A DNA stretch of 64,000 nt, from contig NC_063437.1 of the NCBI RefSeq assembly GCF_020379485.1, positions 620,001 through 684,000 of the forward strand, in the 5' to 3' direction. Each line of letters starts with the position of its first letter. The first letter of the stretch is position 1. The DNA is from Brassica napus (taxonomy: Eukaryota > Streptophyta > Magnoliopsida > Brassicales > Brassicaceae). Below the pieces are notes generated by a model that saw only the letters and a program-made list of their open reading frames with translations, searched no databases and had not been told where the DNA came from. Below, piece after piece: positions 22,760-33,362 of this stretch. A program made the translations under genes and the position numbers.

Positions 22760-25160
22760 TCTATAGCTATTGAAAGCGAATATCTCGGGACCGGAAGTAC
22801 GTGGCTAAGCGTGAAAGACAGAACACGTGTTCTAGATATTTTGTCTGAATGTCATTGTCTGTTATTACCATTGGTTGCTGTCCGTTCAATTTTTTTTTAT
22901 CATTTGTCTTTTTTTTTTGTCAAACATTTTTTTTTTCATTTGTCTATATGTTGTTCCTATAACAGATTGTCAACCTAAAAAAAGGTGTACTAGTATCACC
23001 AAAGGACAAATCTATGTGCTTTTAGCATATTTGTTGACATGATACGCTAAATTTGCGAGAGAAAATAAAATTTAATATCATTTTTGGCAACAAATCAAGT
23101 ATTTAATTTTGGCAACAATATATTCATGACCAGCATTTTTTTTCATTTATGTTTTTTTTGGTAAAATTTTTTTTTTTTTCATTTATGTTGCACCGTCCGT
23201 GTTCTCTAAATGCTATCCAAAACTCGGTCTGGAAAGACACAGCTTTTGTTCTCTTCGAGATTTCTTTTTCCTGTTTTATTGTTAAATCGTAAAGTTGCCT
23301 TTTCCTCATTAAGATAATGAGATCTCAAATACATTGTATTTTTTTTTTGGGATCAAATCTCAAATACATTGTATATTTGTCTCTTTTTCTCAGAAAACAT
23401 TTATTTGTCTTTGTTTTCAAGTGTGATTCTCTACCAGATGAAGGTAAAAAAAGTCAAATAATAGTAAAATATGTCGACAAAAACAGTCTTTTAAAAACAG
23501 GACCAGACCGGCTTTTCTAACCAGTCTGGATTGTAATAGAAATCGAATTTGAGTTAAACCGGCAAACTCGGTAAAATCGGTGATCCGGTTCAATAATTAA
23601 AATTCTGTTTTTCAAATTCAAATTAAAAAAAAAATAAAAAATTACAAATTTAAAAACATTTCGTTAAAATCATATTTCTAAATAAATTAGTTTTCATTAT
23701 ATTTTTATACTATCTTTAAGTTTTCATTTTATGTATCAGTTTTAGTTAGATTCTAGTAATGATATAAAATTTTATAAAAATAATTTTATAATTATACATA
23801 TATATATTTAATTAATCTATCCTATTTAAGCAAAATCATTCCCATGGATCTAACTTTTTGTAAGTTTTTAAATTAAATGCACTCTTCAACTATATAGTTA
23901 AATTCACCCGAAATCATTAATATATCTTTTCCTTATAAAACATTAAAAATTTATTATGGATAATTATGAAAAACAACACTATGTTTTCAAACAACACAAT
24001 AATTAATCTTGTGTTCAAACAATACAAAACATCAATTTTTATCTTTTTAATAACTTTTTATTAATCTTCTTTTGAGTTATTTAGTAAATCAAACAATTTA
24101 TCAAAACTCTCAAATAATTTATGAAAATTTGAAAATACTATAACTATGTTTTACAAAATAATATATTTAATATGATATCAATTAAATTAATGAATTATTT
24201 TATTTATATTTTAATAAATAAAAATTGCATTCATCAAAACCTTTCATACTGATACTGAATTAAATATTGTATATATATATATATATATAAATATTAGAGA
24301 AAATTAATTACATAAAACATCTATAGTTAAAAATTTATCAAAAATCCGTCCGTACCATACAATTAATCAAATAAATTGCAGAGATTTTTTTTTTTTTTTA
24401 CCAGTGAAATTGCAGAGATTTTATTAAAAGATCATAACGAAACGAGTTTAAATAATTGAAAAACAAAATTAAGTAATATGTTATATAATTTATATTTAAT
24501 GTAAATACATAATAGTATAATTATATAGTTTTCAAATACACTAAAATAAAAATGTTAAAATATTATTGATTTTAAACTACGTTATGTTTAAATGTTATTT
24601 CTACGCTTTTAAAGCGCGAGTCATTGTCTAGTTTAAAATTAAATTAAAATTTTAAATCCGGTTGAACTGGTTGGACCGGTCTGACTATTGATCCAATTAC
24701 AATACCGATGCCTGGTTCGATTTTCAAAACATTGGTGGTAAGTGTTAAACCAAAAATAACAAACAGTGGTAAGGTGATTATTCTCTTTAACATATAGAAT
24801 GTTCTAATGTCACTTTTTAAAAAATAAAATTCATAAATATATGTTGTTCAAGAAAAAAATTCATAAATATATATTATTCGAGGCTATTACGTTTTTAAAA
24901 TGGTACAAACTACTTTAAATACGCCATGTATCATACAGAAATGGTATTTTGGATATCAACTTTTTAAAAGGAAAATAGTTTTTATTGGGTTTGTGTTTCA
25001 ACTTCCAAGTCAAATGATTAGACTACGATTCATAGCCCTTTAGTAACAACTGCTATTGAGAGATCTGTTTTAAAACCCAGCGACGAGACAGAAATGCCCC
25101 AAGACACAGAGCAAAACGTCAAGGGGAAAGACAGAAAGAGAGGTTACTTCATTATGAATT
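22760..25160. other. Intergenic, very AT-rich, with decayed repeat DNA
   Basis: Around 23500-23590 and 24655-24740 are GGTT/AACC-rich segments (CCGGTTCAA, GACCGGTCTGAC) in opposite orientation. They look like the worn ends of one transposon of about 1.2 kb. The stretch between them is extremely AT rich with TA-dinucleotide runs (24270-24292). No gene is seen. Confidence 0.45.
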
Positions 25161-25162
25161 CT

Positions 25163-26258
25163 CTAACCCAACTTTGCTTTCAGGGAAGCAAGAGGGACCT
25201 TAGAAAGAACCTTATCATCAAAAACCACGTAATGTTTCTTCAGCTCCTTCATCCTCTTCTCTGCCACGGGATCTACCTTATCCTCATGTTTCTCATACAT
25301 CATCGGTACCGTGTGCAACAACACAAAACCTGTTTTGTTTTGCCACACGCACACACTTACTTTAGATTCAACAAGACCATTATGCAACTTCAAAACTTTT
25401 TATTAGGTACTAATACTTACAGATGTATACAACGGTCAAGAAGTTGAACCAGTTTTCCCACAACCGAGATTATCCACAGCCCAACAACCACCTGAGAATA
25501 AAAATCCAATGAATATTGACCAAATAAATACAAATTGTTCACAAGAAACCGATTAATGACAAGGATATGTATTACTATCAGGAAGGACTCATGTGTAAGA
25601 TTGCAACTGGTTCTCAACTTAGGCACACAAACTTAACGTACCATCAGAATTTTTTTCAAGACCCTTCCTTACGCAATGCTCCTTAAGATAACAAAGGCCT
25701 TGTTCAGCTCGTTTCTCAGTGCAGAAGCAATCAAAAGGAAATTTCGTCTTTAATATGGATTTCAGGAATTTTAGGTGGAGTCCTGAAAACATAGAAAACA
25801 AGAAAATTTTCTTTTTAAGAAGGTTTTCACACATTTTAAGCAAAACAAAGAAAACAAACACAAAACTTGTAATAAGATTTAAGTCAGCAAAATAAGAAGC
25901 TTACTTGTTCATAAAGTCATGAGCATTAGATCATAAAAACATAGATGCGAGGGAGAATATCAAAAACGTGACACACAAGACTCAACAAATGATAACCAAT
26001 TCAAACATAACCCATATGGCAGTAGCTACACAAAGAACCGCGGCTGAGTTGAGAGTTTCTTGTCACTCCACAAGAACACATCAGCGGCTGCACAGAGACA
26101 AGATCAGAGACTAGATCCTTGTAATGCAGATCAAAGCGTCAGTGAAGTAGGAGATGAGCGATTAAAACAGAGGAGGGAGTAGAAGGAAAACGTACGCAAG
26201 CCACCACAGAGAACCTTGTGAACAGGCTTCTCTCTACCAAACAAACGATATATCTTCG
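25163..26258 (-). pseudogene. RTNLB6: Reticulon-like protein B6 relic
   Basis: All parts of a plant reticulon remain in order on the minus strand, but broken: IYRLFGREKPVHKVL (26195-26258); ADVFLWSDKKLS followed in another frame by AVLCVATAIWVMFELV (about 26000-26091); TPPKIPEIHIKDE, then a frame change, then LRNELNKAFVILRSIA and a stop where the family has Leu (about 25650-25782); VVVGLWIISVVG (25429-25495), where one extra A in GGGAAAACTGG breaks the frame; and the last exon [26 protein letters not shown] ending at 25163. Reticulons shape tubular ER by wedge hairpins. Here at least three frameshifts or stops rule out a normal product. The last exon itself looks well preserved, so loss may be recent or annotators may call it as a short gene. 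Confidence 0.8.
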
Positions 26259-26714
26259 CTTCTTCAACGGCCCTGCAACGTTAACGGCGTTAATCTTCGA
26301 TTGAGAAATATCAAGGAAAACGGACGTTAACGTTTGGTGCATCGAGCGTGGAGGCAACCCAAGGCCATCTTCTTTGGTGTATGGGAATTTAGGGTAAGAG
26401 TTAATGATCGCTTGATCAAGTCCACCTACAACGACGTTACTAGAAACAGGTGACTCTAGATCATCGTCTGCGGCTACGAATATGATTCTTGGGACGATTA
26501 TGCTACGGTTACCGAAAGAAGAATCCCCGTTTACGGCGGAGGCAGAAAAGCGGAGGCGGGAGGCGCGGCAACAAATGAGGATGATGGTGGAGATAAGAAG
26601 GAGGAAACCAAGAGCTATGGCTATGGGGTAGCCAAGACCGAGGGTAGTTATATAAGTAGGGATAGGAACCGGAGGTGGAGGAGGAAAGATGGCGGTGATG
26701 GCGGCTGTTGACAT
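26139..26714 (-). pseudogene. ATL68: ATL68-like RING-H2 gene, truncated and fused to RTNLB6
   Basis: The reading begins MSTAAITAIFPPPPPVPIPT, followed by a transmembrane segment (about 29-48, IAIALGFLLLISTIILICC), a basic patch and the GLD-like ATL motif in context VVVGGLDQAIINSYPKF. That matches the N-terminal half of ATL68-type E3 ligases. The RING-H2 domain that should follow is absent. Instead the DNA runs into exon 1 of the RTNLB6 relic, read out of frame, and the frame closes at 26139 after 191 codons. The two genes are neighbours in Arabidopsis, so a deletion fused them. Any product would be a membrane peptide without ligase activity. Confidence 0.75.
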
Positions 26715-26759
26715 CTGATGGTGAAGAAATGGTTAGGGCCATGTGGGATTGGCGAGAGA

Positions 26760-27627
26760 GATTATTATTTTGTTTGGTGGGTTCGATCCAGGGTTCGCCT
26801 TATTGAGTTTATATCCCTCAAGCGTCACTGGGACTACCACCAATGAATATATATTATTACATAAACAAATTTTGAAAATTGATTTCTCAAAAATAATGAT
26901 TAGGAGATAGTTTTCTAGTTGTTTTTTTAAGAATCAAATAAAAAGAAGAATCTAATAAAAATAAAATTGGATGTGTTTAGAGAAGACAATGCTCTTGACA
27001 GAAGTCACGAGGATTTTGCTCCTTGAACGAGAAGCTGCTCCAAAGAGACACGTTATTCAACTGTATTGATAAGAAGGCAACTGTATGACACTAGAAAATT
27101 ACAAAACCAGGAACAGAGTTATCGTTTCAACCTCTTATGCAGTTATGAATTCTTGTGGAGGGAACCAAACATAAGAAATCCAAGAAGCTTAGGCGATGAT
27201 AATGTATCTGATTCTGTTGGCGCTTTCTCATACGGACAGCAAGACCATCTAATTTGGCTAATGGAACTTTTTCTTCAAGAGGTACTTTATTCTTTAGTAT
27301 ATGGAACAGCTTCTCTATATTTTTCCAAATCTATATATTTTGAAGATAAGTTTGGTGTGTTCTAATTAGCATGCAGTTCTTAGAAGTGTGTATGATTCTC
27401 ATGAGATGTATGAACCAACAAAAGATTAGAAAAGATTAACTCTCATAGACCAAGAACCACAATGTATGAGCATTTAGTCAGGAAAAGCGCAATGTTAACG
27501 CGAAACCCTAATTTGCATTCGACCACAATATGTATAAATACATGATATTTTAAGTTCAAAAACCATATTTGTACAAACATGATCACACAAATGCATTCTC
27601 CCTCCCAAATCCTCCTTTCTTGACGTC
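26760..27627. other. Intergenic, with an unrecognised ORF
   Basis: The plus-strand frame 27066-27365 has a moderately protein-like stretch (LGDDNVSDSVGAFSYGQQDH) that I cannot place. It may be an exon relic from genes lost between ATL68 and LHCA2. The 3'UTR of LHCA2 lies at the right edge. Confidence 0.35.
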
Positions 27628-28849
27628 TCACTTGGGTGTGAAAGCCTGTTAAACACACACACAAAAAAATAGCTAGTCAAAAACTAAAGACAGACCATAC
27701 AAAAAAAAAGTAAAAAAAAAACTGATTCGGATCACACATACAGCGAAGATAGTGGCATGGCCAGGATCAGCAAGATGTGCAAAAAGGTTATCAATAGGAC
27801 CAGTCCCAGTGTAGATATGTTGGAACCAAGCACCCATCACTGCCAACATAGCCAACCTTCCGTTCTTGATCTCTTTAGTCCTCAGCTCCTTGATCTTAGC
27901 CGGGCTACCGGATCCCCAACCCAACGGGTCGAACCATAACCCACCCGGGTATCCAACGTCTGTGCCCGTCAGTTTGTTGTTTGGGAAGATTGGGTCAGTG
28001 TTGACGCTACCGGGCTTAATGATATCGGCCCATCTACGTCCCTCGGCCCATCCTATTAAGATGAGCTCAACGACAAAGAGTGTGGTTTTGTCCGTGAAAT
28101 ACTCTTGCTCTCCGGCAGTGTACCACGAAGGCGTGTTGAGGATCCCGATCTTGGTTAGAAACTCCGGGATAAAAATTCCGGCGGCACCTAGCATTGCCCA
28201 CCGGCAGTGAACTATCTCTGCTTGTACGTTCCATTTTAGACTATCGGGGTCAGATGCTGGTACGTGTACGTTTTATCAAACTGTTAGAAGAATGATGAAA
28301 ATAACCTAACTCTTCACTTAAAAGCATGTAAGAAAAATTAAGACTCACAAAGACCAAGAGGATCAAATCCGAAGTCACCAGGGAGGCTACCGTCGAGCCA
28401 CTCTGGAGGAGTGCTTCCAGGGAACCAGATTGGTCTCTCGGGATCCGCTGCAACGGCCCGCACAGACGCAGCTGATTTGGAAACAGCTGCAACACTCAGC
28501 TTCTTGTTCAGCCTTAGCTTCTTGCCACACAAGAAACTGCATATGTATATTAAAAATTAATAATTTTAATATCAATAAATTTGAACTTTATGACACAAAC
28601 TCAGCCACAATAATCACGAATACAATCATACTGTAATTCTAGATTGGTGTTAAAGATATCACATACAAAACATATAAACCGTTGTTCTAAATGGATCAAT
28701 ATTCTTTTAAAAGGTCACGCGTGTGCACACTCCAATTATTTATACAAATCAGTAGATCACAAGTTCTGGTGAATGGTACCTAGGAGAAGATGAGCTTACC
28801 TAGGAGAAGAAATGGCGGCGATGGCAGAGGAAGCACAAAGAGAAGCCAT
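27628..28849 (-). CDS. LHCA2: Photosystem I chlorophyll a/b-binding protein 2
   Basis: Four exons on the minus strand: 28800-28849, 28349-28536, 27742-28256 and 27628-27645. They sum to 771 nt, 256 residues plus stop; Arabidopsis Lhca2 is 257. The N-terminal plastid transit peptide starts [18 protein letters not shown], and the mature protein begins near [27 protein letters not shown] transmembrane helices carry the chlorophyll-ligand motifs [14 protein letters not shown] and [18 protein letters not shown]. The last exon codes only AFTPK. The product is an antenna subunit on the PSI core (Lhca2/Lhca3 dimer side) in thylakoids. The splice junction between the second and third exons gives the conserved [13 protein letters not shown]. 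No defects were seen. Confidence 0.96.
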
Positions 28850-28924
28850 TATTCTCGACGTTGATGATGATGACCTTTCTTCAAGACTCAAAGTGTTGGG
28901 AGAAGAAGAAGAGACGAAGAATGA

Positions 28925-29031
28925 TGTATAAAACTATAAAGTTGTTTGATGACAAAATTAGATTCTGCTTATCTGATTATCTCTATGGATAACGCAGTGA
29001 GCTTCCCCATTGGTCAACTCTTCAACACGTG
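28925..29031 (-). promoter_or_regulatory. Light-type promoter of LHCA2
   Basis: On the minus strand, reading towards the gene: a G-box CACGTG (29026-29031), a CCAAT box (29009-29013), I-box type GATAA motifs (28968-28982) and a TATA-like TTTATAGTTTTATACA (28925-28940). This set and order is typical of LHC and RbcS promoters. Motif matches only. Confidence 0.6.
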
Positions 29032-29039
29032 GCACCTTT

Positions 29040-29838
29040 GTCCCACCATATCTTAGATTCTCTATCTGAACATAGCTACTATCAACCACGAGTTTCACAA
29101 AACAAAAAAAACATATTTTGTATTTCAAGTGAATGGGCTGCAAAATAATACAACGCCATGCTAATTTGGGTCTTCCATGTTTCAGAAAACGTTATGGGCC
29201 GTCAAGAAAAATGCTTTGTTTTTTTGGTTCTTCGTTTTTGGACTATATATCTTCTAAAAGTTAAATGAATTTTTACAATGTTAAAAAAATAGTTATACGG
29301 TAACTATGCATTTTCTATAGGCCTAAAGACCAGACATACTATTTGGGTTTAGGCAGGGATTAGCTATTAACGGTATTTATTATATATATATTAGATATTT
29401 TAATTTTTTAGGTTTAATTATAAAATTTATTTTGATGAATTATAAAAATTAGATATACAAAAATCGAAATCAGAAAAATTTATAGACTTATGCTAATATT
29501 GTTACTTGATTTAACTAATTATACAAATTACACCAGTTTAGACCGGTTTTAACCGATATAATATAAGACAGCTTAAATCAATCTGAGCGGTGCTCGGTTA
29601 AACCGATTTTTAGAACATTGATGTTTTCTAAGCAAATTAAAATTGAAAACATGGAATGGTACGGTCCAAGGACAATTATGTGTAATGATAGATGAATGCT
29701 CAGAGCTCGAGTTACCAAGCAGAGGCTATTCTTTCTTTACACCGATTTCCTCTACCCACGTCGTGAAAGTAGAGCAAAAATGGTGAAGAAAGAGGTATTG
29801 TTTATTTTATAATAATTATTACAATAGACTAATACAGT
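29040..29838. other. Intergenic with decayed repeat
   Basis: Contains worn transposon-like sequence (GACCGGTTTTAACCGA, GGTTAAACCGATTTTTAGAACATTGATG at about 29540-29620), similar to the segments near 24660-24740. No gene seen. Confidence 0.4.
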
Positions 29839-30781
29839 TATATAGATGGGGTTTTTGCCAAAACTAACCCACAACTTGATTTTAATCCCAAACCTATACC
29901 CAAACTTGAATCAAATGCAAAACTAACCTAAAAGCCTAGTGAAATTACAGCTCAGCCCCTTGTGACCAAACAAAAAAACAGAAGCCATTTTTACGAATAT
30001 AGCCCCAGTAAATCGTCTGAGTCGTCTGAATTGTTGGAAGTCGTCTAGACGACTGAAGTTTCAGTCGTCTGGTACCAGCTTATTTTAAAAATAATTTATA
30101 AATCTTGTAAAAAATATTTTGATGCGTGAAAAATAAAAATCAAGTAATTATAAACAGTTTTAAGTGATATAAATTAAGATATGATAAAATTGATTTGTTT
30201 TGAAGATAGATGAGTGGAAGTAGTGAATCATGAAATACTTTGGTTTAGGAGTTTGGCAAACATATGTTGTAGTATTGTATGGATTGTTAGGGTTAGATTT
30301 TGGAAAACTAAAATGTTTTTTTCAGAAATTAGTTTTCACTTATATGTGTTTATTTCTGTGTATAGTAAACACTTTTCAAGTTTGATTTGGTTTTATGAAG
30401 TGTTTAATTAGATAATTAAGTTTAGGGGTTATGTTTAGGGTGTGGACGACTTATATTTCAGTCGTCTGTTGAATAATTTACCCGGACGACGTATATTTCA
30501 GTCGTCCAGACGACTTACTTGTAAGTCGTCCAGACGATTTACTTGTAAGTCGTCTGGAAAGTCTTCTATTTTAGTTTCCCACTAAAAATATTTAATTTCC
30601 CGCTAAAAATATTAAACTCTTCTGGACGACTTACATGTAAGTCGTCTGTTTTAATTTCTTCACCAGACGACTGAAATGTAAGTCGTCCAGGAAGTCGTCT
30701 GAGTCAAAAATATTTAACCTAATTAGATTTTTTGCCTCCCTATATAAAGAAAAATTTACACATTCTCTCTCCTCCTCTCAA

Positions 30782-31296
30782 ATGGCTGCAACAAAAATGT
30801 AATGTTCATCATTCTAAAACTCTCCAACCTCTCTCTAATCTCTTTGACTTGAAAACACCAAACTTTATATGAATTTTTCAGTTTTGTCTCATGTATTTCT
30901 TACTAATCTATCTCTTTTACAGGTTTTTAATCAAGTGGTACTCATCTTCCACTAATTTAGAGGTAGATCTATTAATTTTAGATATGTATTTTTGTGTGTT
31001 CTATAAATGTAGATTTATCTAATCTTCCACTCATTTTTTCTATTTTTAAGTCATTTGAACGTTTTTGGATATGCAGGTTTTTCAGATCTGGATTTGATGT
31101 GCAGGTTTTTCAGATCTGGAAGACTTCTGGGACGACTTACGTGTTAGTCGTCTGGAAGTCGTCTGGAAGTCGTCTGGAAGTCGTCTGGACTTCTTGGAAG
31201 TCGTCTGGACTTCCAGGAAGTCGTCTGGACTTCCAGGAAGTCGTCTGGACTTCCAGGAAGTCGTCTAGACTTCCAGGAAGTCGTCTGGACTTCTAG
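30782..31296 (+). CDS. Possible three-exon mini-gene inside the Mutator-like element
   Basis: A TATA box (TATATAAAG, 30741-30749) and a CT-rich leader precede ATG 30782. GT..AG splicing of 30782-30798, 30923-30962 and 31105-31296 gives about 82 codons: MAATKMFLIKWYSSSTNLE, then VFQIWKTSGTTYVL, then a repetitive tail derived from the GTCGTCTGGA array (SRLDFQEVVWTSRK-like units). Support: the middle exon recurs in the second block at about 31511-31549 with only conservative changes (FLIRWYSSSTNLK), again flanked by AG and GT. I do not recognise the protein. It may be the remnant N-terminus of a transposase or a captured gene, and the splicing is a hypothesis. Confidence 0.3.
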
Positions 31297-32055
31297 GAAG
31301 TCGTCTGGATTTTTCTGAGCGTTTTGGTAAGTTCTTATGTCTGATTTTTCTTCATTTGGTAACTTCTTGTTGTATAAAGTTCTTACTTTTTTCCCAAACT
31401 AAAACTCTCCAAACCCACTTTAATCTCTTTGACTTGAAAACACCAAACTTTATATGAATTTTTCAATTTTGTCTCATGTCTTTGTTACTAATCTATTTTT
31501 TTTTGCAGGTTTTTAATTAGATGGTACTCATCTTCCACTAATTTAAAGGTAGATCTATTATTTTTAGATATGTATTTTTGTGTGTTCTATAAAGGTAGAT
31601 TTATCTAATCTTCCATTCATTTTTTCTGTTTTTAAGCCATTTGAACGTTTTTGAATATGCAGGTTTTTCAGATCTGGATTTAATATGCAGGTTTTTCAGA
31701 TCTGGAAGACTTTTGGGACGACTTACTTGTTAGTCGTCTGGAAGTCGTCTGGAAGTCGTCTGGACTTCCTAAAAGTCGTCTGGACTTCCTGTAAAGTCAT
31801 CTGGAAGTCGTCTGGAAGTCGTCTGGACTTCCTGTAAAGTCGTCTGGACTTCCTGTAAAGTCGTCTGGACTTCCTGTAAAGTCGTCTGGAAGTCGTCTGG
31901 ACTTCCTGTAAAGTCGTCTGGACTTCCTGTAAAGTCGTCTGGACTTCCTGTAAAGTCGTCTGGAAGTCGTCTGGACTTCCTAAAAGTCGTCTGAACTTCC
32001 TGGAAGTCGTCTGGACTTCTTAGAAGTCATCTGGACTTCTTAAAAGTTGTCTGGT
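30814..32055. repeat. Two direct copies of a roughly 600-bp block
   Basis: Block 1 (about 30814-31320) and block 2 (about 31397-32055) share the same succession: AAACTCTCCAA, GACTTGAAAACACCAAACTTTATATG, CAGGTTTTTAAT, CTCATCTTCCACTAATTTA, GATATGTATTTTTGTGTGTTCTATAAA, then TTTTTCAGATCTGGAAGACTT, and a GTCGTCTGGA-rich array. The copies differ by scattered substitutions and by the length of the array. Confidence 0.8.
31130..31315. repeat. GTCGTCTGGACTTCCAGGAA tandem array
   Basis: Short tandem units of 10 bp (GTCGTCTGGA) and about 20 bp (GTCGTCTGGACTTCCAGGAA), around a dozen in all, at the end of block 1. Units are degenerate at one or two positions. Confidence 0.9.
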
Positions 32056-32110
32056 CTTGTCTACTCATCTACTCAAGTTGTCTGGTCTTGTCTACTCATC
32101 TACTCAAGTT
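31725..32110. repeat. GTCGTCTGGACTTCCTGTAAA tandem array
   Basis: The counterpart in block 2, longer, with units of 10 and about 21 bp. A higher-order period is visible: pairs or triplets of long units separated by a short GTCGTCTGGAA unit. The array fades into two copies of a TTGTCTGGTCTTGTCTACTCATCTACTCAAG motif. Confidence 0.9.
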
Positions 32111-32579
32111 GTGAATTGCATGTATACTCTTTTAGTTGTGAATTTTTTGTAAAATCAGTAATAATATTTTCCAAGATGTATTAAATGTGCTAACAATGTG
32201 TTTACACATTTACAAATCAATGAAATAATAGACTTCAGTAGCCTTTTTCTTATCTTTGGATCTCTCATATGCAATAATAAACTCCAATGGCCTTTTTCTC
32301 ATCATAATAAACAAGAATGTTGGTAAGAGATGGAAACAAACAATAGTAACTAGTCAAAGCATATCATATTTTTTATAAGTTTGCATTGAAAAACTTAGTC
32401 AAATTTAGTAAAACTAAGGGAGAGAACATATTTTGTAAATATGAGTTTTACATATCTTGAAGTTACTTATCATTCTTAAAAATACAAGTTATTCAAAAAC
32501 TAACGTAGAAGACTTAAAAACTAGTGGAGAAGACGCGGACGACTTCAATCTAAGTTGTCTAGACGACTAAACTATATGT

Positions 32580-33362
32580 CGTCTGGTCAACGCAGAGGTT
32601 ATTTTTGCAATTGACTTTGAAATCTGTTATTTCGGACGACTGAAAGTTAAGTCGTCTACTATTGTTTGGTTAAAAAAAAACTCCAAAAAAGCTAGACGAC
32701 TTACATTTCAGTCGTCAGAGGTTAGTTTTGCATTTGACTGGATTATTTCAGAAGTTTGACTTTTTGGACGACTTACATTTCAGTCGTCTAGTGAAAATTA
32801 AAATAATAATATTTTTTTAAAAGTAGACGACTTAAAGTTAAGTCGTCGTAGGTTAGTTTTGCAATTGAAAAAAAAAACTTCAAGATTTAATTATATACAG
32901 ACGACTTATAATTCAGTCGTCCACGAGACGACTGAAATGTAAGTCGTCTAGGATTTACGAGGTTTGACCAGAATCTCGGAAAAAAGTCCTGGACGACTTA
33001 CAATTAAGTCGTCTGGTGGACGACTGAATTATAAGTCGTCTGTGTATAATTAAATCTTGAAGTTTTTTTTTTCAATTGCAAAACTAACCTATGACGACTT
33101 AACTTTAAGTCGTCTACTTTTAAAAAAATATTATTATTTTAATTTTCGCCAGACAACTGAAATGTAAGTCGTCTGGGGAAGTCAAACTTCTGAAATTATC
33201 CAGTCAAATGCAAAACTAACCTATGACGACTGAAATGTAAGTCGTCTAGGTTCTTTGGAATTTTTTTTGAATCCAAACAATAGTAGACGACTTAACTTTC
33301 AGTCGTCTCAGGTTACAGATTTCAAAGTCAATTGTAAAAATAACCTCTGCGTTGACCAGACG
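32580..33362. repeat. Near-perfect long inverted repeat (arms about 375 bp, loop about 35 bp)
   Basis: Left arm 32580-32952 and right arm 32988-33362 are reverse complements with only scattered differences. Examples are CGTCTGGTCAACGCAGAGG against CCTCTGCGTTGACCAGACG, and ATTATATACAGACGACTTATAATTCAG against its complement. The loop is 32953-32987. A transcript through it would fold into a hairpin of more than 350 bp. Confidence 0.9.

Noticed and set aside
23500..24745. Complete transposon bounded by CCGGTT-rich ends
   Set aside because: The two ends are loosely inverted, but no target duplication and no precise termini could be fixed; kept only as a note in the intergenic entry.
26765..26800. 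tRNA-like GGTTCGATCC motif
   Set aside because: No matching D-arm or acceptor stem could be drawn around it.
31130..32110. CRISPR-like repeat array
   Set aside because: Units are contiguous and degenerate without unique spacers, in a plant genome within a transposon; they are tandem microsatellite-type repeats.
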